NCBI GenBank assembly: GCA_024347015.1
Contig: AP024889.1
Coordinates: forward strand, 992,001-1,056,000
Length of the DNA stretch: 64,000 nucleotides
From: Vibrio pectenicida
GTDB lineage: Bacteria; Pseudomonadota; Gammaproteobacteria; Enterobacterales; Vibrionaceae
Direction: 5' to 3'
Shown: one piece after another, positions 54,292 through 63,697 of the stretch
Layout of the letters: each line of letters starts with the position of its first letter
Numbering within the stretch: the first letter of the stretch is position 1
Made by a program: the position numbers and the translations under genes
The notes under the pieces: generated by a model
Told to the model about the DNA's origin: nothing
The model's input: only the letters and a program-made list of their open reading frames with translations
Databases searched by the model: none

Positions 54292-55272
54292 CTACTCTTC
54301 TGCCCATTCATCCCGAGATAGCAAAAGTGGTTCTCCGTAGCTATCGAACATCCATGTTGAAACTTTATCAGGAGGTACAAATTCTACCCGTGCATTACAA
54401 CTTAACCAGGATGAAACATTAGCGCGAAGTAACTGGGAGAATTCTTCTTGATCCCAATCGTCCATGGGAGTGGACGAATTAACCGTTTCAGTTGTTGCTA
54501 CAAAGTGTCCATCAACATGTGACGTTGTACAATAAGTTACTGGAAGTTTAAGTAATTTCGTTTGGTAGCTCACTTTTGCGTACAATTCATAAAATTGTAT
54601 TGGATGCAACTTGCTACCCTGAACTTCTTCTACATACCGTCCATAGGTATCTCGAATTAATCCTCCATCATCAAATGATATTATAATGCCTATCTCTCCC
54701 ATTCTTATTAAAAGAGTGAAGAGAAATAAGTTATCACGAAAGTCAAATGAACCACCAAATTCATGCAAATTGCAAATAAGTACAGAATATGGGGCATCTC
54801 CACTAAACTCATGCCGCCCTCTAAAACCCTGCATAAATAGATGTAAATTTGAAAACGATTCTAGAACTCTCTCCGTAATAATTGTGCCGTCTTTAGGGTT
54901 TGACCTATTAATAAGAAGGGATAATTCCTTTCTGAGTATTCCGTAGAATATTTTTCCAGTCCATAAGTACCAAAACTGTTTTGGCACTTGTATTGCCTTT
55001 TTATACCCACCATTTACACCTTTTTTAATCTCATTTTCAATTTTGGAAAGATGCTGATTATTACACTGTTCACAGCAAGGAATTATTAATTTTCGATATG
55101 GCATCAGCGACCCGTTTAAAAGTTCGATTTTTTGATTCCATAGGTTGTATTTTTTTTGTAGCCATTTAGGGTACACATGTTCAGCAGTATGGTTAGGGCC
55201 TAAGGATTCACCACACAAGAAACAGTTATCCTCATTAAAAGTTTGCTTACCGTAAGATTTATGCATCTGCAT
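54292..55272 (-). CDS. HNH-endonuclease-like protein
   Basis: The 326-residue product has an N-terminal zinc/HNH module: C17xxC20 in CFLCGESL, the TAEHVYPKWLQ His motif (about 29-39) and a second cysteine pair C67xxC70 followed by N71N72. The remaining 230 residues are an unrecognised region. Such HNH genes often belong to phage-defence or mobile DNA functions. It lies alone, transcribed opposite to the Abi gene, in the accessory patch. Confidence 0.7.
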   Translation of the reverse strand: MQMHKSYGKQTFNEDNCFLCGESLGPNHTAEHVYPKWLQKKYNLWNQKIELLNGSLMPYRKLIIPCCEQCNNQHLSKIENEIKKGVNGGYKKAIQVPKQFWYLWTGKIFYGILRKELSLLINRSNPKDGTIITERVLESFSNLHLFMQGFRGRHEFSGDAPYSVLICNLHEFGGSFDFRDNLFLFTLLIRMGEIGIIISFDDGGLIRDTYGRYVEEVQGSKLHPIQFYELYAKVSYQTKLLKLPVTYCTTSHVDGHFVATTETVNSSTPMDDWDQEEFSQLLRANVSSWLSCNARVEFVPPDKVSTWMFDSYGEPLLLSRDEWAEE

Positions 55273-55937
55273 AGTAGGCTATCCGCGACGACAATAAGTT
55301 AACAGTACAAATCATCACAAGACGGTGAAGATTTTCTTTCATACTAAAAACATTAGGCCAATTTAGTCAAAGAGTGCGTCATCGATATGTTATGAATATC
55401 GTTTCTAAATCTGTTTGAGGCATTTCCAGTTTAAAATGCCAGTGCACCGAAAGAGCAAGTTCTGGATACGCCAAAAGGACTAAAGTAAGTGTGATTACGC
55501 CTTTCGAGGGACAGATTGCAACCGCTTGCTTGAATGATTGCTAACTTGTTATTGTTCGATAAGGAGAGACATTCATGACGACTGTGCGCAAGCAGCTAAA
55601 GCCAAGTGCGTTATGAGCATCGCAGAGAGTATATCGTTAATAAAATTCACGCGCTTTCTGTGCTTTATCTTTCAGTCATAAAACTCTTGGCATTTTACCT
55701 CAGTCAATTTGTGTAAATCTGCCCAGAAGTTATCGATTAAATTATTATTTTATAATTAAGATGCTGATTAACTATCAGATTAGCAGACAATTTTTCATAA
55801 CCGAGTGACATCGATAGACCTAACCCAAATAGAAGGCAGGTATTGGCTGATGTTTGTACGCAAGATAGTTAAATTGCGTATATCCTAACTACATAATATT
55901 GCTACAAACAGCTCCCTTGGTGAGTGTATGGACGGAT
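55273..55937. other. Intergenic region upstream of the hybrid kinase
   Basis: About 665 bases without a convincing gene. A mini-frame of 13 codons at 55575-55616 follows a good ribosome site AAGGAGAG but I see no homology. A block near 55421-55459 resembles, with about 75 percent identity, a stretch at 62207-62246 after the HD-GYP gene. The region may contain remnants of older genes and the kinase promoter. Confidence 0.35.
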
Positions 55938-58900
55938 ATGGTTAGGATGACTCAAGCGATTTGGTTGTCGCTACTTTCATGGAGTGTATTTTTCTCTTCT
56001 CAAACTATTGCTCAAAACCAAGCTTCAAATCCTTCTCCGCTAAAAATCGCGTATTGCGTCGATTGCGTACCTTTTCAATATCAAAATGAGCAAGGTGAAG
56101 CTTCAGGCCTCATTATCGACTTATGGAAAATTTGGACAGATAAAACTGAATTAGAAATAGAATTGGTGCCCTACATTTGGGATGAAACCTTGGCTGCAGT
56201 TGGACGCGGTGACGCTGATATTCATGCTGGCCTTTATTACAACGAAAGCCGAGACGAGTTCTTGGACTATGGCACGCTGTTAGCCCGTACTAGCTCTCAT
56301 ATCATATTGAGAAATGATCAGCCTTCTTTCGATACGCTAAAAGCGTTAGAAGGCATGAAAATTGCGGTAATAAAAGGTGACTTTTTAGAAGGCTATCTCA
56401 AGCAAAGATTGCCGGAAGAAAACGTCATTACTTATCCTAGCTATCAACAGCTGATTGCAGAGTTAAAAGCTGGAACCTTAGATGTGTTCTCTGCGGACAC
56501 GCTAACCGCGACCTATTACCTGCAAAAAAACGGTATTCTTGACCAGTTCAATTTAGAGCCAGCGCATATATTGTTTTCCGATACGTGGAGAGCGGCGGTA
56601 ACAGAGGGAAATGCTTCCTTACTGGATGTTATTAATCAAGGTTTTGAACGTGTTTCCCAAGAAGAACGTATTGCCAACTTTCAGAAGTGGAACCCTTCCT
56701 CTGACCTTCAAGCGAATGGCCGCTCCACTCAACCAACTTCTCATCAAGAGATTGAAAACGATGAAATAGTGAGAATATTCATCGCTATCGCCTTGATTTT
56801 AGGTTTATTGATGTTTTCGTTGGCATTCATCTTACCCAAGTTTTTATCTAATGAATTGATGGCAAAATATGTAGCGTCGCGAGCGTTTACCTATTCAATA
56901 ATTTCAACAACTTGCATTACTTCTTTCGTGATTCTATTTCTGGTTTGGCACACCATTGAGCAGAACAAAAAAGAGACACTGCATAGTGTTGAGCAAGACC
57001 TTGCGTTTGTATTAGAGCAAACCAATGACAGCTTGGAAGATTGGGTAAAAGACAGTGAAACTTATCTAAATAGTTTGGGTAAGCATCCGCATCTCGTTTC
57101 TCTCACAGAGAAGTTGCTCCAGGTACCACAAAACAAGCAAAGCTTGCAAGATTCGAAGGCACTAAATGATATGCGCCTATTTTTTGATAAGCACGTGGAG
57201 GATTTTGGTAGTGTTGGTTTTTTCATTATCAACAAGGACAGAGTAAGTATTGCTTCTAGGCGCAACACCAATTTAGGTACTGACAATCTCATCGCGATAC
57301 AGGCTCCTCAGCTTCTTGATAGGGCATTCCAAGGGGAGGCGGTTTTTATTCCGCCCATTCTCTCTGATGTTCACAATCAATCAGAGAGAATGGGTGGACT
57401 TCGCACTAGACTTGATGCTTTTAATATGTTCTTCGCTGTACCGATCAAAAATGATAGTGGGGAAGTGATTGCTGTAATGACACAAAGGTTGTTACCAAGA
57501 GGTAGATTATCGAAAATCATGCAACATGGCAGTATCGGCCGATCAGGTGAGAGTTATTTGATCAATCACGATGGGGGAATGATTACCGAAAGCCGATTCA
57601 TTGATTCACTGGAAGACATTGGCTTGTTAAAAGCAGGGCAAAGTCAAGATACCTTATTGGCATTGAAAGACCCAGGCGGAAACATGAACGAGGGATTTGT
57701 TCCAGCTAGTCCCACTGAAGAACAACCATTTACCCTTATGGCTCAGAGCGTTATAGCGATGGGGAAAACCGATCAAGGAAAAGTAAACTCCCATATAAAC
57801 TCGAATGTTGAAGGTTATAGAGATTATCGAGGCGTGCCCGTTCTTGGCGTTTGGAGTTGGAATCAAAACCTTGGTGTTGGCATAGCCACTGAGATAGACA
57901 AGTCAGAAGCACTTGAATCTTTCTATCAAATGCGACTTTACCTATTTTCCACTGCGTTTGTAGCTCTCCTGTTAGCGGTAGCTTCAAGCATGCTTACTGT
58001 GACCATAGGGCAGAGAGCCACCAGTTTTATGCGTCGCTCGAATGAAGAGTTGGAGAGTCGCGTCGGTGAACGTACCGTGGCATTAAAAGAAGCAGAACAA
58101 CGCTCTCGAACTATCTTCGAGAACACCAAAGATGGTGTCATTGTGATTAATGAACTGGGTACCGTGCAAGAATTTAACCCGGCAGCAGAGACTATTTTTG
58201 AATATCAACGAGAGGATGTTGTGGGGCAAAACATCAAAATGTTAATGGGAGAGCCATATCGAGACAAGCACGATGCTTATTTGAAAAAATACGCCCAAAC
58301 CAGAGTGGAGCATATTTTAGTTCGCAGCACTGAACTGGAAGGGAGGCGGTCAAGCGGAGAAATATTTCCGATAGATCTTGCTGTAAACGAAGCGCTCTCG
58401 GCGGGAGAAACCATTTTTGTCGGAATCATACGTGATATTACCGAGCGTAAAGAGGCAGAAAAAGAGTTAAAAAATCGAGAAGAGCGGCTGTGGGATTTGT
58501 ATGAAAACGCCCCAGTTGCTTACGCATCGGTCAATCGTTCGGGAGAGTTTGTTAAACATAATAAAGCGTTCTCAGAGCTATTGTGTGTTGAAAGAACGGA
58601 TATTAAAAATATCAGCTGGCACGATATTATTTCTCCTAACTTCGAACAGCATCAAACGTTATTTGACAGTGTATGCGACGGGGAAAGCCTGTTTTGTCAT
58701 GAAATCCCAATCGTCCGGCTTGATGGAGAACAGATAATCACTGAAGTGTCGGCGCTACCGAGCTTCAATGATAATTCTGAGTTACAAGAAATTAGAATTA
58801 CCATGACGGATATTACAGACAGAAAAAACGCTGAAGAGGTTTTAAAAGAAGCGAAGAAAACGGCAGAGGAAGCGACTAAAGCAAAATCTGATTTTCTGGC

Positions 58901-61058
58901 CAATATGTCTCATGAAATTCGCACCCCTATGAATGCCATCATCGGAATGTCTGGGCTCGCTCTCAATACTGAGCTGGACAATAAGCAGAGAAACTATATT
59001 GAAAAAGTCAATCGTTCCGCGGACAGCTTGCTTGGCATTATCAATGACATCTTGGATTTTTCCAAAATTGAAGCAGGTAAGCTGGATATAGAATTTATTG
59101 ATTTCCATTTAGAAGATGTAATGGATAGTCTAGCTAACATAGTGGGGATTCGGGCGGAAGAGAAAGGACTTGAACTGCTATTTGATGTTTCAGCTGATGC
59201 GCCTACGATGTTAATTGGTGATCCGCTGCGTTTAGGACAGATTCTGACTAACCTTGGCAATAACGCGGTTAAATTTACCGACCAAGGCGAAATCCTTGTA
59301 TCAGTGAAAGTGAAACAGTTAGACGATGAGTCGGTGACTTTGCACTTTTCTGTCCGCGATACTGGTATCGGAATGACATCTGAGCAACAAGAAAAGCTGT
59401 TTGAGTCGTTTAGCCAAGCAGACTCATCGATTACTAGAAAGTATGGCGGCACCGGCCTAGGCCTAACCATTTCTCAGAAATTAACCCATATGATGGATGG
59501 AGAAATTTGGGTAGAAAGCCAGAGTGGAAAAGGGAGTACGTTTCATTTCACCGCTAGGTTTAAATACCAAAAAAATGTCCCGATCGGCCGAGTGAAACCC
59601 GAGCTTCCGGAGCTGAAAGGCCTACATGTATTAGTAGTTGATGATAATGCGACCGCGAGAAAAATTTTCTCTGATATTCTTTCTTCATTTGATTTTAATG
59701 TGACAGCATACAGTTCGGGCTCTCAAGCGATAGAGCACTTTGAACAGGGTCTAAGGGGGGTTGATCTTGTCGTGATGGATTGGCAAATTCCAAATATCGA
59801 TGGAGTTGAAGTGACAATGCGAATCCACGAGAAACATCCTGATTTGCCAGTTATTTTAGTGACCGCTTTTGGTCGTGATGAAGCACTAGAAGCGTCAAAA
59901 CGGGCTCGATTTGTACGAGTGCTTAGCAAGCCTATTTCAGCCTCAACCATCCTTGATGCAACCATGGAAGCCTTCGGCCATGATCCTGAAAAACGCGAGC
60001 ATATGCGAGCGGCAGTCGATGATCTTGATGCGGCAACGAAAATTCGCGGTGCGAAGGTATTGCTTGTCGAAGACAATGATATCAATCAGGAACTGGCAAT
60101 CGAGCTTTTGTCCTCAGCTGGCGTTGATGCCAAAGTGGCTGAAAATGGTGAAATAGCGTTAGAGATGCTCGATAAGGAACAATTTGACGGTGTATTGATG
60201 GATTGCCAGATGCCAGTCATGGATGGGTATACTGCAACGCGGCTTCTACGAGAGAAAGAAGAGTTTAAAGATCTTCCCGTTATCGCCCTGACAGCCAATG
60301 TGATGTCAGGTGATATAGAAAAAGTCATTAGCGCGGGAATGAATGATCATATAGGCAAGCCTATTAACGTGCGTGAGCTGTACACAACGATGGCAAACTG
60401 GATCACTCCTTCTAACCTTGTAGGAGAAACGAGCATTCAACAGGACTCTGGTAAAGAGGTTGGCACTTTTGAACCCTTGCCAAATTTGCCCGGAATCGAT
60501 GTTGAGAAGGGCTTAGCGATAGCAAACAAAGATCAGAAACTGTATAAGAAACTGCTGCTGAAATACAAAGACTCTTACAGCAATTTCGCGGAGACGTTCA
60601 ACCAATCACTTCAATCAGAAGATAGTCAAGAGCCGCAAAGACTGGCTCACACTTTGAAAGGGGTTGCTGGAAATATTGGAGCGACCGCCGTTCAGGCTGC
60701 CGCTGAGAAATTAGAGAGTGAATGTAAAACAAATCGCGAGCCGTCTGCACACGTTTTAGACGCTCTTTTATCAGAGCTGAATAAAACGCTAACTGGTTTA
60801 TCAGATCTAGAACAGGCTTCTACTAATGTGAAGAGTGATGGGGAGTTTGACCAAGCAGCTTTCACCTCCTTGATTTCCCAGCTAAAAGAGCTGTTGGAAG
60901 ACTATGATACGGAAGCTATGGAGATTGTTGAAGAGTTAGCTTCAATGCCTTTGGAACCGACGATAAATAACATCGTAAAAAAGATAAGCAATGCAATAAG
61001 CGAATATGATTTTGAGCACGCCTTGTCATTTCTTGAACGATTAAATATTGATGAATAG
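55938..61058 (+). CDS. Large hybrid sensor histidine kinase (SBP-dCACHE-PAS-PAS-HK-REC-REC-HPt)
   Basis: About 1700 residues (numbered here from TTG 55899). After a signal-like helix come a type 3 solute-binding domain (about 45-265), a membrane helix (292-312), a second helix (332-350), a dCACHE-like periplasmic domain (355-670), a third helix (678-700), two PAS domains (735-850 and 865-975), HisKA with His1005 in MSHEIRTPMN, an ATPase domain (NNAVKF, DTGIGM, GGTGLGL), receiver 1 with Asp1294 in VVMDWQIP, receiver 2 with Asp1435 in VLMDCQMP and an HPt with His1584 in RLAHTLKGVAG. All catalytic residues are intact. ATG 55938 is the best start (55947 also possible). The next gene is an HD-GYP regulator, the likely output. 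Confidence 0.9.
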   Translation: MVRMTQAIWLSLLSWSVFFSSQTIAQNQASNPSPLKIAYCVDCVPFQYQNEQGEASGLIIDLWKIWTDKTELEIELVPYIWDETLAAVGRGDADIHAGLYYNESRDEFLDYGTLLARTSSHIILRNDQPSFDTLKALEGMKIAVIKGDFLEGYLKQRLPEENVITYPSYQQLIAELKAGTLDVFSADTLTATYYLQKNGILDQFNLEPAHILFSDTWRAAVTEGNASLLDVINQGFERVSQEERIANFQKWNPSSDLQANGRSTQPTSHQEIENDEIVRIFIAIALILGLLMFSLAFILPKFLSNELMAKYVASRAFTYSIISTTCITSFVILFLVWHTIEQNKKETLHSVEQDLAFVLEQTNDSLEDWVKDSETYLNSLGKHPHLVSLTEKLLQVPQNKQSLQDSKALNDMRLFFDKHVEDFGSVGFFIINKDRVSIASRRNTNLGTDNLIAIQAPQLLDRAFQGEAVFIPPILSDVHNQSERMGGLRTRLDAFNMFFAVPIKNDSGEVIAVMTQRLLPRGRLSKIMQHGSIGRSGESYLINHDGGMITESRFIDSLEDIGLLKAGQSQDTLLALKDPGGNMNEGFVPASPTEEQPFTLMAQSVIAMGKTDQGKVNSHINSNVEGYRDYRGVPVLGVWSWNQNLGVGIATEIDKSEALESFYQMRLYLFSTAFVALLLAVASSMLTVTIGQRATSFMRRSNEELESRVGERTVALKEAEQRSRTIFENTKDGVIVINELGTVQEFNPAAETIFEYQREDVVGQNIKMLMGEPYRDKHDAYLKKYAQTRVEHILVRSTELEGRRSSGEIFPIDLAVNEALSAGETIFVGIIRDITERKEAEKELKNREERLWDLYENAPVAYASVNRSGEFVKHNKAFSELLCVERTDIKNISWHDIISPNFEQHQTLFDSVCDGESLFCHEIPIVRLDGEQIITEVSALPSFNDNSELQEIRITMTDITDRKNAEEVLKEAKKTAEEATKAKSDFLANMSHEIRTPMNAIIGMSGLALNTELDNKQRNYIEKVNRSADSLLGIINDILDFSKIEAGKLDIEFIDFHLEDVMDSLANIVGIRAEEKGLELLFDVSADAPTMLIGDPLRLGQILTNLGNNAVKFTDQGEILVSVKVKQLDDESVTLHFSVRDTGIGMTSEQQEKLFESFSQADSSITRKYGGTGLGLTISQKLTHMMDGEIWVESQSGKGSTFHFTARFKYQKNVPIGRVKPELPELKGLHVLVVDDNATARKIFSDILSSFDFNVTAYSSGSQAIEHFEQGLRGVDLVVMDWQIPNIDGVEVTMRIHEKHPDLPVILVTAFGRDEALEASKRARFVRVLSKPISASTILDATMEAFGHDPEKREHMRAAVDDLDAATKIRGAKVLLVEDNDINQELAIELLSSAGVDAKVAENGEIALEMLDKEQFDGVLMDCQMPVMDGYTATRLLREKEEFKDLPVIALTANVMSGDIEKVISAGMNDHIGKPINVRELYTTMANWITPSNLVGETSIQQDSGKEVGTFEPLPNLPGIDVEKGLAIANKDQKLYKKLLLKYKDSYSNFAETFNQSLQSEDSQEPQRLAHTLKGVAGNIGATAVQAAAEKLESECKTNREPSAHVLDALLSELNKTLTGLSDLEQASTNVKSDGEFDQAAFTSLISQLKELLEDYDTEAMEIVEELASMPLEPTINNIVKKISNAISEYDFEHALSFLERLNIDE

Positions 61059-61138
61059 CAGGCAATTGCGCGAAATCTTTATTTATGAGTACGCTTTTGT
61101 GATCACTACAAGAAAGAAAATGGATTTAGGAGTCAGTT

Positions 61139-62173
61139 ATGGATAAACAGATAGTGCTTGTGGTCGACGATACACCCGACAATATTGATGTGATGAGTGG
61201 TATTCTTCGTCCTGACTATAAAGTAAAGGCTGCTCTTACCGGAGCCAAAGCTTTAAAAATAGCGGCGAGCACGCCTAAACCTGAGATCATCTTGCTTGAT
61301 GTAATGATGCCAGAAATGGACGGTTATGAAGTTTGCAAAAGGCTAAAGGCGGACTCAATAACAGCAGATATTCCAATCATATTTGTCACTGCAATGAGTG
61401 CAGAAGAGGATGAAACTTACGGTTTAGAGCTGGGCGCTGTGGACTACATCACTAAGCCTGTTCGTCCATCAATTGTCAAAGCTCGTATTAAAACTCATTT
61501 AGCCCTCTATGATCAGAATCGCTATTTAGAAAAAACCGTACAAGAGAGAACCGAAAGCCTGATAAGTACTCAGCTGGAAATCATTCGAAGGTTAGGTCGA
61601 GCCGCAGAGTTTAAAGACAACGAAACGGGCCTACATGTTATTCGTATGAGCCATTATTCTCGCCTGATGGCTGAATCTTTGGATGTGTCAGAGAAATGGA
61701 GCAACTTGGTGTTTAACGCTGCACCAATGCATGATATTGGAAAAATTGGTATTCCAGATTCGATTTTGCTTAAACCAGGAAAGCTTGATGATCAAGAGTG
61801 GGAGCTAATGCGTAAGCATCCAGAATTTGGCGCGCATATTATCGGTGAGCATGAATCAGAGCTTCTGATCATGGCGCGAGAGATTGCTCTGGCTCATCAC
61901 GAAAAATGGGACGGCTCAGGTTACCCTTATGGGTTGAAAGGAGAAGAGATCCCACTGCCGGCAAGAATCATTGCTATAGCGGATGTGTTTGACGCATTAA
62001 CGACCGAAAGGCCTTATAAAAAAGCTTGGTCAGTGAAAGAGGCTGTCGCTTTAATAGATGAAGAATCTGGTAAGCATTTCGATCCCTCTCTTGTCTCTAT
62101 TTTGCATGAAGTGATGCCAGAAATTCTGGATATAAAAGAGCAGTATGCGGAAGCGCAGCAAGCTGACAATTAG
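61139..62173 (+). CDS. Response regulator with HD-GYP domain (RpfG-like)
   Basis: The 344-residue product has a receiver domain (about 5-120, with acceptor Asp in [13 protein letters not shown]), a linker helix and an HD-GYP domain (about 155-335) carrying [13 protein letters not shown] (the HD pair) and [11 protein letters not shown] (the GYP motif). HD-GYP domains hydrolyse c-di-GMP. Located 80 bases after the hybrid kinase, it is probably the phosphorylation target that lowers c-di-GMP in response to the kinase input. Confidence 0.93.
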   Translation: MDKQIVLVVDDTPDNIDVMSGILRPDYKVKAALTGAKALKIAASTPKPEIILLDVMMPEMDGYEVCKRLKADSITADIPIIFVTAMSAEEDETYGLELGAVDYITKPVRPSIVKARIKTHLALYDQNRYLEKTVQERTESLISTQLEIIRRLGRAAEFKDNETGLHVIRMSHYSRLMAESLDVSEKWSNLVFNAAPMHDIGKIGIPDSILLKPGKLDDQEWELMRKHPEFGAHIIGEHESELLIMAREIALAHHEKWDGSGYPYGLKGEEIPLPARIIAIADVFDALTTERPYKKAWSVKEAVALIDEESGKHFDPSLVSILHEVMPEILDIKEQYAEAQQADN

Positions 62174-62408
62174 AGTGCGCCTTAAAAGTGTTTGTCTTCG
62201 CCTTTTGGCCATTTCCGATTTAACAATGCAGTACACCGATAAGATCGCTGCCTTGTAAACCATTTTACAATTGCGCATTTATCGAGGAGCGCAATCATCA
62301 ATCATTCAGAGTTTAGATTGTTTCCTTTTCATACTAATTATATAAGTTTGACCACTGGTTAGTTCATCTACTATTACTTGTTTATTGATGGAATCAAAGT
62401 GATAGAAC

Positions 62409-63143
62409 ATGGACATTATAAAGAGAATATTTTTAGTGGCAGTTGGACTGATTAGTTGTTCATCTAGTGTACTTGCTGATGAATACACGTTTGCCTCATT
62501 AGCAAACCATCCTGAACAGACGATTAGCGGCAAAATCATGACTGAAATCTATGGTCAACTTGGTTACGCTATAGAGGTTACGCCTTTACCTGGATTGAGA
62601 GCTCAAAGTGCTGCAAATTCAGGCAAAGTAGCCGGTGAAGTTGCTCGAATCTGGGAATATGGCGATCAAACACCCAATGTTATTCGTGTTCCAACGGCCT
62701 ATTATTCTCTCAAAACGGTAGGGTACGCTCTGAGCAACAGTGGAATAAAGGTAAATAATAAAGAAGAGTTAAGCCAGTACAAAGTGGTTATCATTCGAGG
62801 GGTTAAGCATACCGCTGGAATAACTCGAGACATGAAAAAAAGCAGTATCGAAATTGTTGATAGCCCTGAGAGTATGATGCAATCTGTGTCTAATGGGCAA
62901 GCGCAAATTGCATTAACAAACCCTCTACTTGGTAGCATACTTGTTAAACAATTAGGTGAGAATAAGATGGAGCTAGTTGGACCTTCTCTTGCTCAACTCG
63001 GACTTTATCATTATATCCATAAAGATCATGCTGAACTGGTTCCGATCATTAACCAAAAAATTATTGAGCTAAGAAACAGCGGTGAGCTGGACAACATGAT
63101 AGCAAAATATGAAGCTGACGTGCTCAGCAATTGGCCCAAGTAA
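62409..63143 (+). CDS. Periplasmic substrate-binding protein, type 3 SBP family
   Basis: A 244-residue protein with signal peptide (MDIIKRIFLVAVGLISCSSSVLA, cleavage before DEYTF). The rest looks like a two-lobed SBP_bac_3 domain, although with low sequence signatures: AQIALTNPLL and the C-terminal ELRNSGELDNMIAKY are typical. No ABC transporter genes follow, so it may work as an orphan sensor, perhaps feeding the SBP-containing kinase upstream. The ligand cannot be predicted. Confidence 0.8.
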   Translation: MDIIKRIFLVAVGLISCSSSVLADEYTFASLANHPEQTISGKIMTEIYGQLGYAIEVTPLPGLRAQSAANSGKVAGEVARIWEYGDQTPNVIRVPTAYYSLKTVGYALSNSGIKVNNKEELSQYKVVIIRGVKHTAGITRDMKKSSIEIVDSPESMMQSVSNGQAQIALTNPLLGSILVKQLGENKMELVGPSLAQLGLYHYIHKDHAELVPIINQKIIELRNSGELDNMIAKYEADVLSNWPK

Positions 63144-63407
63144 ACTTAGGGTGAATGGTCTTGTATAGAGGGCCTAAATAACGTTTTTGAAAACAAAGTA
63201 AAACAATTAGGACATGCACCACATCACAGTAACGGACTCTAGCAAGCTAAAACCAGAATTGTTTTTTATGTCAATAATGGCAGTGAAAGTTCGGATGAAT
63301 GTGAATGGGGTCAAGTCTAATGAAATGATTCGCCTCAAAGGTATCTACTAAGGTAAATATGAGAATCTACTCACTTAAACAGAAAGAAAACTAGATTGCC
63401 AGAAACG
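63144..63407. other. Intergenic, no clear feature
   Basis: About 260 bases with no reading frame I can support. It contains a few short frames but no ribosome site or motif. Confidence 0.3.
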
Positions 63408-63437
63408 AAAAAGCCCACTATAAGTAGTGGGCTTTTT
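63408..63437 (-). terminator. Terminator after tRNA-Ser
   Basis: AAAAAGCCCACTA (63408-63420) and TAGTGGGCTTTTT (63425-63437) form a 13-bp stem with TAAG loop. It lies 7 bases beyond the tRNA 3' end and can work in both directions. Confidence 0.93.
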
Positions 63438-63444
63438 CTTAATG

Positions 63445-63535
63445 TGGCGGAGAGATAGGGATTTGAACCCTAGATACGCTATTAACGTATGCCGGTTTTC
63501 AAGACCGGTGCTTTCAACCACTCAGCCATCTCTCC
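63445..63535 (-). tRNA. tRNA-Ser (anticodon TGA)
   Basis: The minus strand reads as a 91-base class II tRNA: acceptor GGAGAGA..TCTCTCC, D-arm GGCTGAGTGGTTGAAAGC, anticodon loop CTTGAAA with TGA, a long variable arm (CATACGTTAATAGCGTATC), T-arm GGTTCAAATCC and encoded CCA (complement at 63445-63447). This is tRNA-Ser(UGA). Confidence 0.97.
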
Positions 63536-63665
63536 GTTGTTGAAGCGCATAATATAGAGGTTAGAATTTGTTGTAAACCCCTAATTTTATTGAATGCTTC
63601 ATTTATGAGCAGATTCTACTACCATTGGCTAATTTATTACCTAATTAGGCCCATTTCGATATGAA

Positions 63666-63691
63666 AAAGTGCAGCCTGAGTGCTGCACTTT
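63666..63691 (-). terminator. Terminator of the TRAP permease gene
   Basis: AAAGTGCAGC (63666-63675) and GCTGCACTTT (63682-63691), loop CTGAGT. The leftward strand has a T run after the stem. It lies 7 bases past the stop of the partial gene ending at 63698. Confidence 0.9.
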
Positions 63692-63697
63692 GTGTGT

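Noticed and set aside
55575..55616. Thirteen-codon frame after a good ribosome site
   Set aside because: Too short and without any recognisable sequence; could be chance.
59723..60085. Minus-strand frame of 120 codons opposite the hybrid kinase
   Set aside because: Antisense shadow of the receiver domains; no ribosome site or motif.
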